64,000 nucleotides of DNA from an uncultured Bacteroidales bacterium (GTDB lineage Bacteria > Bacteroidota > Bacteroidia > Bacteroidales > Bacteroidaceae): contig CADCIO010000006.1 of assembly GCA_902801475.1 (NCBI GenBank), positions 27,762 to 91,761 on the forward strand, written 5' to 3'. This document shows positions 19,108 through 27,749 of this stretch, one piece after another. Position numbers and translations under genes: made by a program. Each line of letters starts with the position of its first letter. Position 1 is the first letter of the stretch. Below the pieces are notes generated by a model, which saw nothing but the letters and a program-made list of their open reading frames with translations, made no database searches and was not told the origin of the DNA.

Positions 19108-19147
19108 AAAAATCCGAGAACAGTATCGTGTTCTCGGATTTTTGTTT
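19108..19147 (+). terminator. Rho-independent terminator after the GH2 gene
   Basis: A perfect 12-base-pair stem AATCCGAGAACA / TGTTCTCGGATT has a 6-base loop and is followed by TTTTGTTTT. Confidence 0.92.
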
Positions 19148-19155
19148 TATCTTTG
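19148..19155 (+). promoter_or_regulatory. Promoter -7 box of the phosphohexomutase gene
   Basis: TATCTTTG matches TAnnTTTG. It lies directly after the terminator and 42 bases before the ATG at 19198. Confidence 0.6.
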
Positions 19156-19197
19156 CAACCAACAATCAAAAACAATCATAACTTAAAACTCAATATT

Positions 19198-20934
19198 ATG
19201 GATCAAGAATTGATTAAGCAGTGTACGGCGGAGGCCCAGAAGTGGCTCTCGCCAGCGTTTGATGCCGAGACACAGGCAGAAGTGAAGGCGATGCTCGAGA
19301 ATGAGGACAAGACTGCCCTCATCGATGCATTCTATCAGAATTTGGAATTTGGTACTGGCGGTCTGCGTGGTATCATGGGTGCAGGTACGAACCGCATGAA
19401 CAAGTACATCGTGGGTATGGCCACTCAGGGTTTCGCCAACTACATCAACAAGGCATTTGCTGGTAAGAAGGACATCAGCGTGGTGGTGGGTCACGACTGC
19501 CGCAACAACTCTCGTCTGTTTGCTGAGACGGTGGCTGACATCTTCTCTGCCAATGGTATCAAGGCATATCTTTTTGAGAGCTTGCGTCCTACGCCAGAGA
19601 TTTCTTTCGCCATCCGTCAACTGGGTGCTCAGGCAGGTGTGAACATCACTGCCAGCCACAACCCACGTGAGTATAACGGTTACAAGGCTTACTGGGATGA
19701 TGGTGCACAGGTGTTGGCTCCTCATGACACGGGCATTATCGACGAGGTGAACAAGGTGACGATTGACCAGGTGAAGTTTACGCCTAACAACGACCTCATC
19801 CAGATTATCGGTGGTGAGATGGATATTGACTACCTGAACGCTGTGCATGAGGCATTGGTGGATCAGGAGGTGATCAACCGTCAGAAAGATCTCTGCATCG
19901 TTTATTCTCCACTGCACGGAACAGGTCGTGTGATTATTCCTGCAGCCCTGCGTACTTGGGGCTTCCAAAACATTAACGTGGTGAAGGAGCAGATGGTCAT
20001 CGATGGCAACTTCCCAACGGTGGTTTCTCCTAACCCTGAAAACTCTGAGGCCATGACCTTGGGTATGCAGCTCGGTACGAAACTGAATGCCGACCTTGTG
20101 TTGGCTTCTGACCCTGATGCAGACCGTCTGGCAGTCGTTTGTCGCGATCCGAAGGGCGAGTGGTGCATCCTGAATGGTAACCAGACCGCATTGATGCTCT
20201 CTTACTACATCATTGAGAACAAGAAGAAGCTGGGTCAGTTGAAGGGTAACGAGTTCATGGTGAAGACCATCGTGACCACGGAGACCATCGCTGAGATTGC
20301 TAAGCGCAACAACGTGGAAATCCGTGATGTTTATACAGGCTTCAAGTGGATTGCACGTGAAATCAAGCTCTCTGAGGGCGTGAAGAAGTATATTGGTGGT
20401 GGTGAGGAATCCTTCGGTTACCTGCCATTCGACAAGGTGCGCGATAAGGATAGTCCAGCTTCTATCTGTCTGCTCTGTGAGATTGCTGCTTGGGCAAAAG
20501 ACAACGGCATGACACTCTATGACCTCTTGATGAAGATTTACCTCGACTATGGCTTCGCATATCAGAATGCTATTTCTGTGACCAAGCCAGGCAAGTCGGG
20601 TGCTGACGAGATCAAGCAGATGATGGAAGACTTCCGCAAGACTCCTCCAACATCACTCGGTGGCAGCCCTGTAGTTTGTGTGAAGGACTACAAGACTTTG
20701 AAGCAAGTGGAAAACGGCAAAGAGTCTGCTATCGACATGCCGGCTACGAGCAATGTGCTCCAGTGGTTCACCGCCGATGGTACCAAGATTTCTGTGCGCC
20801 CATCAGGTACTGAGCCTAAGATCAAGTTCTATGTGGAGGTGAAGGGCGAGATGGAATGTCCGAAGTGCTATCCATCTGCTACTGCCGACGCAAAGGCTAA
20901 GGTAGATGCCATCAAGGCAGACTTGGGACTGTAA
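19198..20934 (+). CDS. Phosphoglucomutase/phosphomannomutase
   Basis: The protein has 578 residues starting at MDQELIKQC; the frame is open 45 bases further upstream, but that part overlaps the promoter. It has the four signatures of alpha-D-phosphohexomutases: the phosphoserine loop TASHNPREYNG, the metal loop DPDADRLAV, the sugar loop GGGEESFGYL and the phosphate site RPSGTEPKIKFY. The length and sequence match the PgmB/ManB-like group that interconverts hexose 1- and 6-phosphates. It converges on the pseudouridine synthase gene with a gap of only 4 bases. Confidence 0.93.
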   Translation: MDQELIKQCTAEAQKWLSPAFDAETQAEVKAMLENEDKTALIDAFYQNLEFGTGGLRGIMGAGTNRMNKYIVGMATQGFANYINKAFAGKKDISVVVGHDCRNNSRLFAETVADIFSANGIKAYLFESLRPTPEISFAIRQLGAQAGVNITASHNPREYNGYKAYWDDGAQVLAPHDTGIIDEVNKVTIDQVKFTPNNDLIQIIGGEMDIDYLNAVHEALVDQEVINRQKDLCIVYSPLHGTGRVIIPAALRTWGFQNINVVKEQMVIDGNFPTVVSPNPENSEAMTLGMQLGTKLNADLVLASDPDADRLAVVCRDPKGEWCILNGNQTALMLSYYIIENKKKLGQLKGNEFMVKTIVTTETIAEIAKRNNVEIRDVYTGFKWIAREIKLSEGVKKYIGGGEESFGYLPFDKVRDKDSPASICLLCEIAAWAKDNGMTLYDLLMKIYLDYGFAYQNAISVTKPGKSGADEIKQMMEDFRKTPPTSLGGSPVVCVKDYKTLKQVENGKESAIDMPATSNVLQWFTADGTKISVRPSGTEPKIKFYVEVKGEMECPKCYPSATADAKAKVDAIKADLGL

Positions 20935-20938
20935 ACGT

Positions 20939-22357
20939 TTAGAACTCTGGTTCTGTAAATGTCAGCCATTCGCCAGTGGACGGGTGGCTGAATTTTATTT
21001 CTTCCGCATGGAGATAGAGACGGTCGGCACGAGTGCCATAGAGGATATCACCTTTGATGGGACGTCCCAAACCATCGGGATGAGCGCAATGGATGCGTAG
21101 TTGGTGGGTGCGACCTGTTTCCGGATAGAGTTCCACGCGATTCTCTCCTTTAAATATATAATGTGTGATGGCGGTCTTGCCCACACGGTGATTGACCACC
21201 TGACGGGGAGAGTCGAACGGATTGCGCGAGAGGGGTAGGGAGATGGTTCCTTGTCCCTCTCTGATGCATGTGTCGGAAGTGGCATCGTCGAGAATGGCGA
21301 CGTACTTCTTCTTGATGTCGTGTCTGAGGAATTGGTCTTGCAGGGATTTGGAAGCCATATTGTTTTTGGCTACGAGCATAAGTCCCGAGGTGTCCATGTC
21401 AAGACGGTGCATCAGTCGGTAGTTGGGATTGAGAGTGAGCAGATAGGCACTGAGCGACTCTCCCTTGAGGTCACGATTGGGCACGGACAGCAGTCCCGAG
21501 GGTTTGTAAACCACCATGATGTCCTCGTCCTCGTAGATGAAGCGTACCTGTTTCAGCTTCTCCTTTCCTCGTGCCAAGAGTGGATTCTCTTCTACATCCA
21601 GTCCCTGCATCATGTAGTTGAGTAGCGGATAGCACTTGTGCTGGCATGAAGGGTAGAAATTGCCTTCGATGCGCATCTCGTTTTGCTTCGATGGCCCCAC
21701 CCAAAATTCAGCCATACAGATGGGCTTCAAATGGTTCAAGTATGCATATTGCAGGAGTTTAGGGGCACAGCACTCGCCTGTACCTCCTGGGGGAATGCCT
21801 ATCTTCGGTTGGGGTTTGGTGGGGCTGCGCCCTTCTTTGTAGTCGATGAATTCTTCTTCGGAGAAAGGCGATTTCACTGCTGCGAAGATTTCGATGAGGT
21901 CTTTCACTTCTTGTCGGGCATTTTTCATCCTGAACTGATGGAATGTCCACATCTGCAAAGCATTAGACTTCTCCTTCCGCAAGGCTTTCAGTTTCGTCTT
22001 CTCTTCCTCCTGAGTGGTCTCGTTGATTTGGTGCGTCAAGGCGACGATGCGTTGTTCCTCTTCACTGAAATACCCATGTTGCAGGTCGCAGATAGGGGGC
22101 ACAAAACCTTCGTGATGATAGCTGCCGTTGTAGATGCCGGAGAATGCGCAGAGATAGTACCGCTGATTTTCATGCTCCACAATGAGCACCCCAAACATCT
22201 TTCCTTCGTGAGGATACAGGGCGGGTGTCTTGTAGCAATGCGCAATTACCTCCTTGGCTGCCAGCTGACACAAAGGGTGGGGCTGATAGCAGAATGGGTA
22301 GGTGAATTGCTGAGGCGACGGAATGCCTGCAGCTTCAGGAGGGAGGGGGTGAAGCAA
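20939..22357 (-). CDS. RluA-family pseudouridine synthase
   Basis: The protein has 472 residues. The C-terminal half has the catalytic motif HRLDMDTSGLMLVAK with the essential Asp, and RTHQLRIH near the end. The N-terminal half is an extra 250-residue region (including a charged coiled-coil part with TQEEEKTKLKALRKEK) that is common in Bacteroidales homologues but of unknown role. The start codon is TTG at 22357, since no in-frame ATG lies nearby and the N-terminus IPSPQQFTYPFCYQPHPLC looks like the real one. Target RNA is not known. It follows mrp by 13 bases. Confidence 0.88.
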   Translation of the reverse strand: MLHPLPPEAAGIPSPQQFTYPFCYQPHPLCQLAAKEVIAHCYKTPALYPHEGKMFGVLIVEHENQRYYLCAFSGIYNGSYHHEGFVPPICDLQHGYFSEEEQRIVALTHQINETTQEEEKTKLKALRKEKSNALQMWTFHQFRMKNARQEVKDLIEIFAAVKSPFSEEEFIDYKEGRSPTKPQPKIGIPPGGTGECCAPKLLQYAYLNHLKPICMAEFWVGPSKQNEMRIEGNFYPSCQHKCYPLLNYMMQGLDVEENPLLARGKEKLKQVRFIYEDEDIMVVYKPSGLLSVPNRDLKGESLSAYLLTLNPNYRLMHRLDMDTSGLMLVAKNNMASKSLQDQFLRHDIKKKYVAILDDATSDTCIREGQGTISLPLSRNPFDSPRQVVNHRVGKTAITHYIFKGENRVELYPETGRTHQLRIHCAHPDGLGRPIKGDILYGTRADRLYLHAEEIKFSHPSTGEWLTFTEPEF

Positions 22358-22370
22358 TGTTGGTTTAGCG

Positions 22371-23474
22371 TTAAGAGTTATGGGTTTCGATGCGATGGGT
22401 CGGTGCCATTTCCAGATTCCTCTTGTCCACTTGTGTCACTACTTTGGCCGCCAGACTCATGAAGGCGATGCCTTCGGGCGAGGCTGGATTGAGTACGGCG
22501 GGTTCGCCCTTGTCGCCGTCCTCACAGACGGATTGGATGAGTGGAATCTGTGCCAGGAGTGGAACTTGGAGTTCTTCAGCCAGATGCTTGCAACCGTCTT
22601 TGCCGAAGATGAAATATTTGTTCTCGGGCAGTTCGGCAGGCGTGAACCACGCCATGTTCTCCACCAATCCGAGGATGGGCACATTCACCTTGTCGTTCAT
22701 ATACATGTTGATGCCTTTTCTCGCGTCTGCCAATGCCACTTGTTGAGGTGTGGATACAATGATGGCACCCGTGATGCCGAGGGTCTGCAGCAGGGTCAGG
22801 TGGATGTCGCTGGTGCCGGGAGGAGTGTCGAGGATGAAGTAGTCGAGGTCGCCCCATTGCGCTTCGGTGATGAGTTGCTTGAGGGCGTTCGATGCCATGC
22901 CACCGCGCCACAAGATGGCATCGTCGGGATTGACGAAAAAGCCGATGGAGAGGAGTTTTACACCATACTTTTCAATGGGTACGATAAGGTCTCTGCCATC
23001 TACCTTGGTGGCATACGGACGTTCTTCTTCCACGCCAAACATCTTGGGCATCGAGGGACCGAAGATGTCGGTGTCGAGCAGTCCGACACGATAACCGAGC
23101 TTTGCCAGTCCGATGGCGAGGTTGGCGGTGACGGTCGATTTACCCACACCACCTTTGCCGCTGCTGACGGCGATGATGTTCTTCACGCCAGACAACAATT
23201 TGTCGGGTTCAGGGGGGAGGGAAGTCTTGGCTTTCGTGCCGATGGTCACTTCCACATCGGGATGCACAAACGTCTTGATGGCAGCTTCTGCCGCCTTCAC
23301 CACTGATTTCTTGAACGGGTCGGTCTCCTTCTCGAAAATCAGTGAGAAGCTGACCTTCATGCCGTCGATGCGGAGGTCATCCTCCAGCATCTCGTTTTCC
23401 ATGATGCTCTTGCCGTTACCTGGATAGCGAACGGTAGCGAGGGCATCGTGTATGAGTTTGGGATATATTGTCAT
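22371..23474 (-). CDS. mrp: Mrp/NBP35-type ATPase, iron-sulfur carrier
   Basis: The protein has 367 residues. An N-terminal DUF59/MIP18-like domain (about 1-85) is followed by a P-loop domain with the deviant Walker A SSGKGGVGKST (residues 104-114). YFILDTPPGTSDIHLT is typical of Mrp. The family assembles or carries Fe-S clusters. The C-terminal CxxC found in many Mrp proteins is not seen; the segment reads VENMAWFTPAELPENKYF instead. It lies between trmB and the pseudouridine synthase gene in one direction. Confidence 0.92.
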   Translation of the reverse strand: MTIYPKLIHDALATVRYPGNGKSIMENEMLEDDLRIDGMKVSFSLIFEKETDPFKKSVVKAAEAAIKTFVHPDVEVTIGTKAKTSLPPEPDKLLSGVKNIIAVSSGKGGVGKSTVTANLAIGLAKLGYRVGLLDTDIFGPSMPKMFGVEEERPYATKVDGRDLIVPIEKYGVKLLSIGFFVNPDDAILWRGGMASNALKQLITEAQWGDLDYFILDTPPGTSDIHLTLLQTLGITGAIIVSTPQQVALADARKGINMYMNDKVNVPILGLVENMAWFTPAELPENKYFIFGKDGCKHLAEELQVPLLAQIPLIQSVCEDGDKGEPAVLNPASPEGIAFMSLAAKVVTQVDKRNLEMAPTHRIETHNS

Positions 23475-23514
23475 CTATTGATTTACGATTTGACGATTTA
23501 CTATTTACGATTGA

Positions 23515-24276
23515 TTATTTCCCCGTCTTCTTAGTGCTCACCACTGTATGATTGTACGAGCGATACCCATCCACAGGGATTTCGATATCTGGCTCTTCGA
23601 GGATGCCCTGCTGAGGCAATTGGAACTGCAGGTATTTGATGGGGATGCCTCGTTCCAGCCACATGCCTTCGTAGTAGGTGCGGATGTCGGTGAGGGAGGA
23701 ATCCACGTCCTGTTCGGCATAGAGGTCGAACGTACATCGGAGGAGAGGCAGTCCGTTCTTCTCCACCATATATTTCGTATAGGTGGCAAGGAAGTTCGAG
23801 TCGGTCTTCACATGGATGAGTCCGCCATCCACGAGGAACTTTCTGTAGCGCTCCATGAAATAGGTCGAGGTGAGTCGTTTCGTTGCCTTCTTCATCTGAG
23901 GGTCGGAGAAGGTGAGCCAGAGTTCTGCGACCTCGTTGGGGGCAAAGAAGCCGGCGATGCACTCGATGTTCGTGCGTAGGAACGCCACGTTCTTCATGCC
24001 TTCCTCCAGGGCGGTCTTGGCACCGTGCCACATGCGGGCTCCCTTGATGTCGATGCCGATGAAGTTCTTGTCGGGGAATCGGCGAGCCAGTCCGATGGTG
24101 TATTCCCCCCGTCCACAACCCAGTTCCAGCACGATGGGGTTCTGGTTCTTGAAGAACTCCTCATGCCACTTGCCCTTCAGCGGGAATCCCTCCTTCTGCA
24201 ACAGCCAGAAGGGGCACTCCACCACCAGCGGGTTCTCCGCCATCTCTGCAAATTTCGCTAACTTTCCTTTTCCCAT
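23515..24276 (-). CDS. trmB: tRNA (guanine-N7)-methyltransferase
   Basis: The protein has 253 residues. The SAM-binding motif is [16 protein letters not shown], and [16 protein letters not shown] and [16 protein letters not shown] are TrmB signatures. It makes m7G46 in tRNA. It follows dnaX after a 7-base repeat array. Confidence 0.93.
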   Translation of the reverse strand: MGKGKLAKFAEMAENPLVVECPFWLLQKEGFPLKGKWHEEFFKNQNPIVLELGCGRGEYTIGLARRFPDKNFIGIDIKGARMWHGAKTALEEGMKNVAFLRTNIECIAGFFAPNEVAELWLTFSDPQMKKATKRLTSTYFMERYRKFLVDGGLIHVKTDSNFLATYTKYMVEKNGLPLLRCTFDLYAEQDVDSSLTDIRTYYEGMWLERGIPIKYLQFQLPQQGILEEPDIEIPVDGYRSYNHTVVSTKKTGK

Positions 24277-24326
24277 CTTATTTCTAATTTCTTACCTCTT
24301 ACTTCTTACCTCTTACCTCTTACCTC
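24277..24326. repeat. 7-base repeat array between trmB and dnaX
   Basis: TTACCTC/TTACTTC units repeat about five times on the plus strand and run up to the dnaX stop codon. Confidence 0.85.
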
Positions 24327-26063
24327 TCATGCCAGTTCCAGTTCAAATTCTTCTTTCAGTTTCCGCAGTGCCTCGCTTTGTTCCAGCATTTCGTTGAAGA
24401 TCTCCATACGGCTGAGGGCACGGCGTTTGTCCGTCGCTTCACGCAATCGTGTGGTCAGTTTCAGCGCATTGTTTTGCAGTCGCTGATGCAGATACCCCTC
24501 GATGCGTGGCTGTATCTTGTGGAGTTCGCCCTGCAGGGACGGGTTGTCCACAATGACCAGAATCGTTTGTCCATCCTCCTGCAACTGTGGTTCCATATTG
24601 TCCAGCTGGAACGACAATGCCCTGTCTTCCTGAGGCAGGTTCTTGGCAAACTCTCGCCATGCCACCGTCAAATCTGTCGGATTGACGGGCTGATTCTCAA
24701 AGGTGGGCACGACCACGGTCTCCTGCACCGTCGTGCTCTGCTGACTCTGGCTGTTCTGCTGACGTCGGATGGAGAAGGCGCCTGGTCTTCGAGGGGTGAT
24801 GGGTGAAGACTGAGGGGTGATGACTGATGGTGCTGCAGTTCTGGCTGGCGATTCCGTTTTTGCTGGAGACGCCGGCTGCACATTCTGAAAAACCTCCGTC
24901 TTTGGGCGGAGCGCTTGAAATATGGGTTTTAGTATCTTCGTAGGGCAAAGCCCGGAAGCCTCCCCGTCATCGGAGGAGAGTTGTGCCATCTCGATGAGGG
25001 TGATTTCCACCAGCAGCCGCTTGTTCTGGCTCTGCTTATAGTTGAGGTCGCAGTCGTTCGCCAGCTTCATGGCGCGGAAGAGGAACTTCGGCTTGCACTT
25101 CTGCGCCTGCTCCTTGTAGCGGTTCCGCACCTCGTCGCTCGCCTCGATGAGTTCTGCCGTCTGAGCGTCCTGACTGACGAGCAGGTTGCGGAAGTGGCTC
25201 GACAGACCCGTGATGAAGTACTGCCCCTCGAACCCCTTTGACAGGATCTCGTTCAGCGTCAGCATGCACTCCGTGATTTTCCCTTCCAGGAAATAGTCCG
25301 TCAGGCGGAAGTAGTAGTCGTAGTCAAGCACGTTCAGGTTCTCGATGGTCTGCTGATAGGTGATGTTGCCGCTGCAGAACGACGCCACCTGGTCGAAGAT
25401 GCTCAGCGCGTCTCGCATACCGCCGTCGGCCTTCTGAGCGATGATGTTCAGCGCCGCCTCCTCCACCTTGATGCCTTCCTGCTCCGCCACATGCTTCAGA
25501 TGACCCACGATGTCGTTCACCGCCATGCGCTTGAAGTCGTAGATCTGGCATCGGCTCATGATGGTCGGCAGAATCTTGTGCTTCTCCGTCGTCGCCAAGA
25601 TGAAGATGGCATGCTGAGGCGGCTCCTCCAGCGTTTTCAGGAACGCGTTGAACGCCGCCTGCGAGAGCATGTGAACCTCGTCGATGATGAACACCTTGTA
25701 CTTGCCGATCTGCGGCGGAATCCTCACCTGCTCGATGAGCACGCGGATGTCCTCCACCGAGTTGTTCGAAGCCGCGTCAAGCTCGTGGATGTTGTACGAG
25801 CGTCCCTCGTTGAACGCCTTGCACGACTCGCACTCGCCGCACGCCTCCCCGTTCGCCTGGGGATTGAGGCAGTTGATCGTCTTCGCGAAGATGCGGGCAC
25901 AGGTCGTCTTGCCCACGCCACGAGGCCCGCAGAACAGATACGCATGCGCCAGCCTTCCGCTCTGGATGGCATTCTTCAGCGTCACCGTCAGCGCACCCTG
26001 TCCCACCACCGTGTCGAACGTCATCGGGCGGTACTTCCTTGCCGAAACAATGTAATTCTCCAT
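24327..26063 (-). CDS. dnaX: DNA polymerase III subunit gamma/tau
   Basis: The protein has 578 residues starting at MENYIVSARKYRPMTFD; the frame stays open far upstream, but that part overlaps the divergent gene and its promoter. The Walker A motif GPRGVGKTT is at about 46-54, the zinc cysteines are in CLNPQANGEACGECESC, and DEVHMLS is Walker B. The C-terminal third is low in conservation, rich in Pro/Ser/Thr, and ends in a Glu-rich helix. It loads the beta clamp in replication. No internal frameshift site was searched for. Confidence 0.96.
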   Translation of the reverse strand: MENYIVSARKYRPMTFDTVVGQGALTVTLKNAIQSGRLAHAYLFCGPRGVGKTTCARIFAKTINCLNPQANGEACGECESCKAFNEGRSYNIHELDAASNNSVEDIRVLIEQVRIPPQIGKYKVFIIDEVHMLSQAAFNAFLKTLEEPPQHAIFILATTEKHKILPTIMSRCQIYDFKRMAVNDIVGHLKHVAEQEGIKVEEAALNIIAQKADGGMRDALSIFDQVASFCSGNITYQQTIENLNVLDYDYYFRLTDYFLEGKITECMLTLNEILSKGFEGQYFITGLSSHFRNLLVSQDAQTAELIEASDEVRNRYKEQAQKCKPKFLFRAMKLANDCDLNYKQSQNKRLLVEITLIEMAQLSSDDGEASGLCPTKILKPIFQALRPKTEVFQNVQPASPAKTESPARTAAPSVITPQSSPITPRRPGAFSIRRQQNSQSQQSTTVQETVVVPTFENQPVNPTDLTVAWREFAKNLPQEDRALSFQLDNMEPQLQEDGQTILVIVDNPSLQGELHKIQPRIEGYLHQRLQNNALKLTTRLREATDKRRALSRMEIFNEMLEQSEALRKLKEEFELELA

Positions 26064-26077
26064 GTTGTTCTTATTTA

Positions 26078-26117
26078 TTTGTGCAAAGATAGGGATTTTT
26101 TTTGTACCTTTGCAAAC
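26078..26117. promoter_or_regulatory. Overlapping divergent promoters, dnaX and FAD oxidoreductase
   Basis: Minus strand: TATCTTTG (26084-26091) with TTTG at 26114-26117. Plus strand: TACCTTTG (26105-26112) with TTTG at 26078-26081. Each -33 element lies next to the other promoter's -7 box, so the 40-base region is nearly symmetrical and the two promoters should exclude each other. Confidence 0.65.
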
Positions 26118-26132
26118 AAAATCAGAAAAACT

Positions 26133-27749
26133 ATGATAAAAGAGTATCAAATTAGAGTTCTGCCCGAGGTGGCGGCGAGTGAACAGGCCATCAAGCGGTT
26201 CCTGCTTGAGGAGGAGGGACTGGCGACGGAGCATGTGACGGCGGTGAGGGTGCTGAAAAGGAGCATCGACGCCCGTCAGCGCACCATCTACGTGAACCTG
26301 AAGGTGAGGGCGTATGTGGACGAGCTGCCGGAGGATGACGAGTTTGTGCGGACGGACTATCCGAATGTGGAGGACAAGCCTCAGGCGGTGGTGGTGGGTG
26401 CCGGTCCTGGCGGACTGTTCGCGGCATTGCGACTCATCGAACTGGGCATCCGACCCGTCGTGGTGGAGCGCGGCAAGAGCGTGCATGAGCGTCGGAAGGA
26501 CATCGCGCAGATCAGCCGTACGCAGACCGTCGATCCCGAATCGAACTATTCCTTCGGCGAGGGCGGTGCGGGGGCTTTCTCCGACGGCAAGCTCTACACG
26601 CGGAGCAAGAAGCGCGGCAATGTGGAGAAGATCCTGAACGTGTTCTGTCAGCACGGAGCCAGCACAAGCATCCTGGCAGACGCCCATCCGCATCTCGGCA
26701 CCGACAAGTTGCCGAGCATCATCGAGGCGATGCGCGAGACCATCATCCGATGTGGTGGCGAAGTGCATTTCGAGACGAAGATGGATGCTATTCTGCTCAA
26801 AGATGACAAGGTGGAGGGCGTTCGTTGTGGCAATGAGACATTCATGGGTCCTGTCATCCTGGCGACTGGACACAGCGCCCGCGATGTCTATCGTTATCTC
26901 TATGCGCAGGGCATCGAGATCGAGGCAAAGGACATCGCTGTGGGTGTCCGTCTGGAGCATCCGTCGGAACTCATCGACCAGATTCAGTACCATCGCAAGG
27001 AGGGTAGGGGCGAGTACTTGCCTGCCGCCGAATATTCGTTTGTCACGCAGGTGGACGGTCGCGGCGTCTATTCCTTCTGCATGTGTCCGGGCGGCACCGT
27101 CGTACCTGCTGCCAGCGGTCCCAACCAGCTCGTTGTCAATGGCATGAGCAATTCCCAGCGCAACAGTCCGTGGAGCAACTCCGGCATGGTGGTGGAACTG
27201 CATGTGGAGGATTTGCAGAAAGACCGTTCGCTGATGGAACTGCCCCCCGTGCCCGACCTCTCAACTGTCAACTCTCAACTGTCAACTGTCAACTTCCCCC
27301 TCGCGATGATGGAATTTCAGGAGCATCTCGAATACACGGCATGGATGCAGGGCAATCGCAAGCAGACCGCTCCGGCGCAACGCATGGCGCATTTCGTGAA
27401 CGGCAAGGGAAGCTACGACCTGCCCAAGTCGTCCTACACCCCCGGACTCATCAGTACGCCGATGCACTTCTGGATGCCCGACTTCATCTCGAAGCGTCTC
27501 CAGCAGGGATTCCGCAACTTCGGCAAAGCCTGTCACGGATTCCTGACCAACGAGGCGGTGATGATTGGTGTGGAGACCCGCACTTCGGCACCCGTCCGCA
27601 TCCTTCGCGACCGAGAGACTCTCCAGCATGTGCGAGTGCAAGGACTCTTCCCCTGCGGCGAAGGAGCTGGCTATGCAGGTGGCATCGTCAGCGCCGGTGT
27701 GGATGGAGAAAGATGTGCGGAAATGCTCGCGGAGTATATGAAGAGATAA
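26133..27749 (+). CDS. FAD-dependent oxidoreductase (COG2509-like)
   Basis: The protein has 538 residues starting at MIKEYQIRVLP. An N-terminal 90-residue region precedes the dinucleotide-binding site VVVGAGPGGLFAALRL. Further family features are VERGKSVHERRKDI and the C-terminal FPCGEGAGYAGGIVSAGVDG. The substrate is unknown. A stretch of the 7-base repeat (27258-27295) is translated in frame as LSTVNSQLSTVNF, between DRSLMELPPVPD and PLAMMEF; relatives probably lack it. The stop codon abuts the MATE gene start. Confidence 0.82.
   Translation: MIKEYQIRVLPEVAASEQAIKRFLLEEEGLATEHVTAVRVLKRSIDARQRTIYVNLKVRAYVDELPEDDEFVRTDYPNVEDKPQAVVVGAGPGGLFAALRLIELGIRPVVVERGKSVHERRKDIAQISRTQTVDPESNYSFGEGGAGAFSDGKLYTRSKKRGNVEKILNVFCQHGASTSILADAHPHLGTDKLPSIIEAMRETIIRCGGEVHFETKMDAILLKDDKVEGVRCGNETFMGPVILATGHSARDVYRYLYAQGIEIEAKDIAVGVRLEHPSELIDQIQYHRKEGRGEYLPAAEYSFVTQVDGRGVYSFCMCPGGTVVPAASGPNQLVVNGMSNSQRNSPWSNSGMVVELHVEDLQKDRSLMELPPVPDLSTVNSQLSTVNFPLAMMEFQEHLEYTAWMQGNRKQTAPAQRMAHFVNGKGSYDLPKSSYTPGLISTPMHFWMPDFISKRLQQGFRNFGKACHGFLTNEAVMIGVETRTSAPVRILRDRETLQHVRVQGLFPCGEGAGYAGGIVSAGVDGERCAEMLAEYMKR
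27258..27295 (+). repeat. 7-base repeat array inside the FAD oxidoreductase gene
   Basis: Five units of TCAACTG/TCAACTC are read in frame. Three units are 21 bases, or seven codons, and the unit has no stop in any plus-strand frame, so the array does not break the gene. Confidence 0.9.

Noticed and set aside
24327..27203. DnaX with a 380-residue N-terminal extension
   Set aside because: The extension overlaps the divergent gene, and the conserved DnaX N-terminus begins at the ATG at 26063, behind a good promoter.
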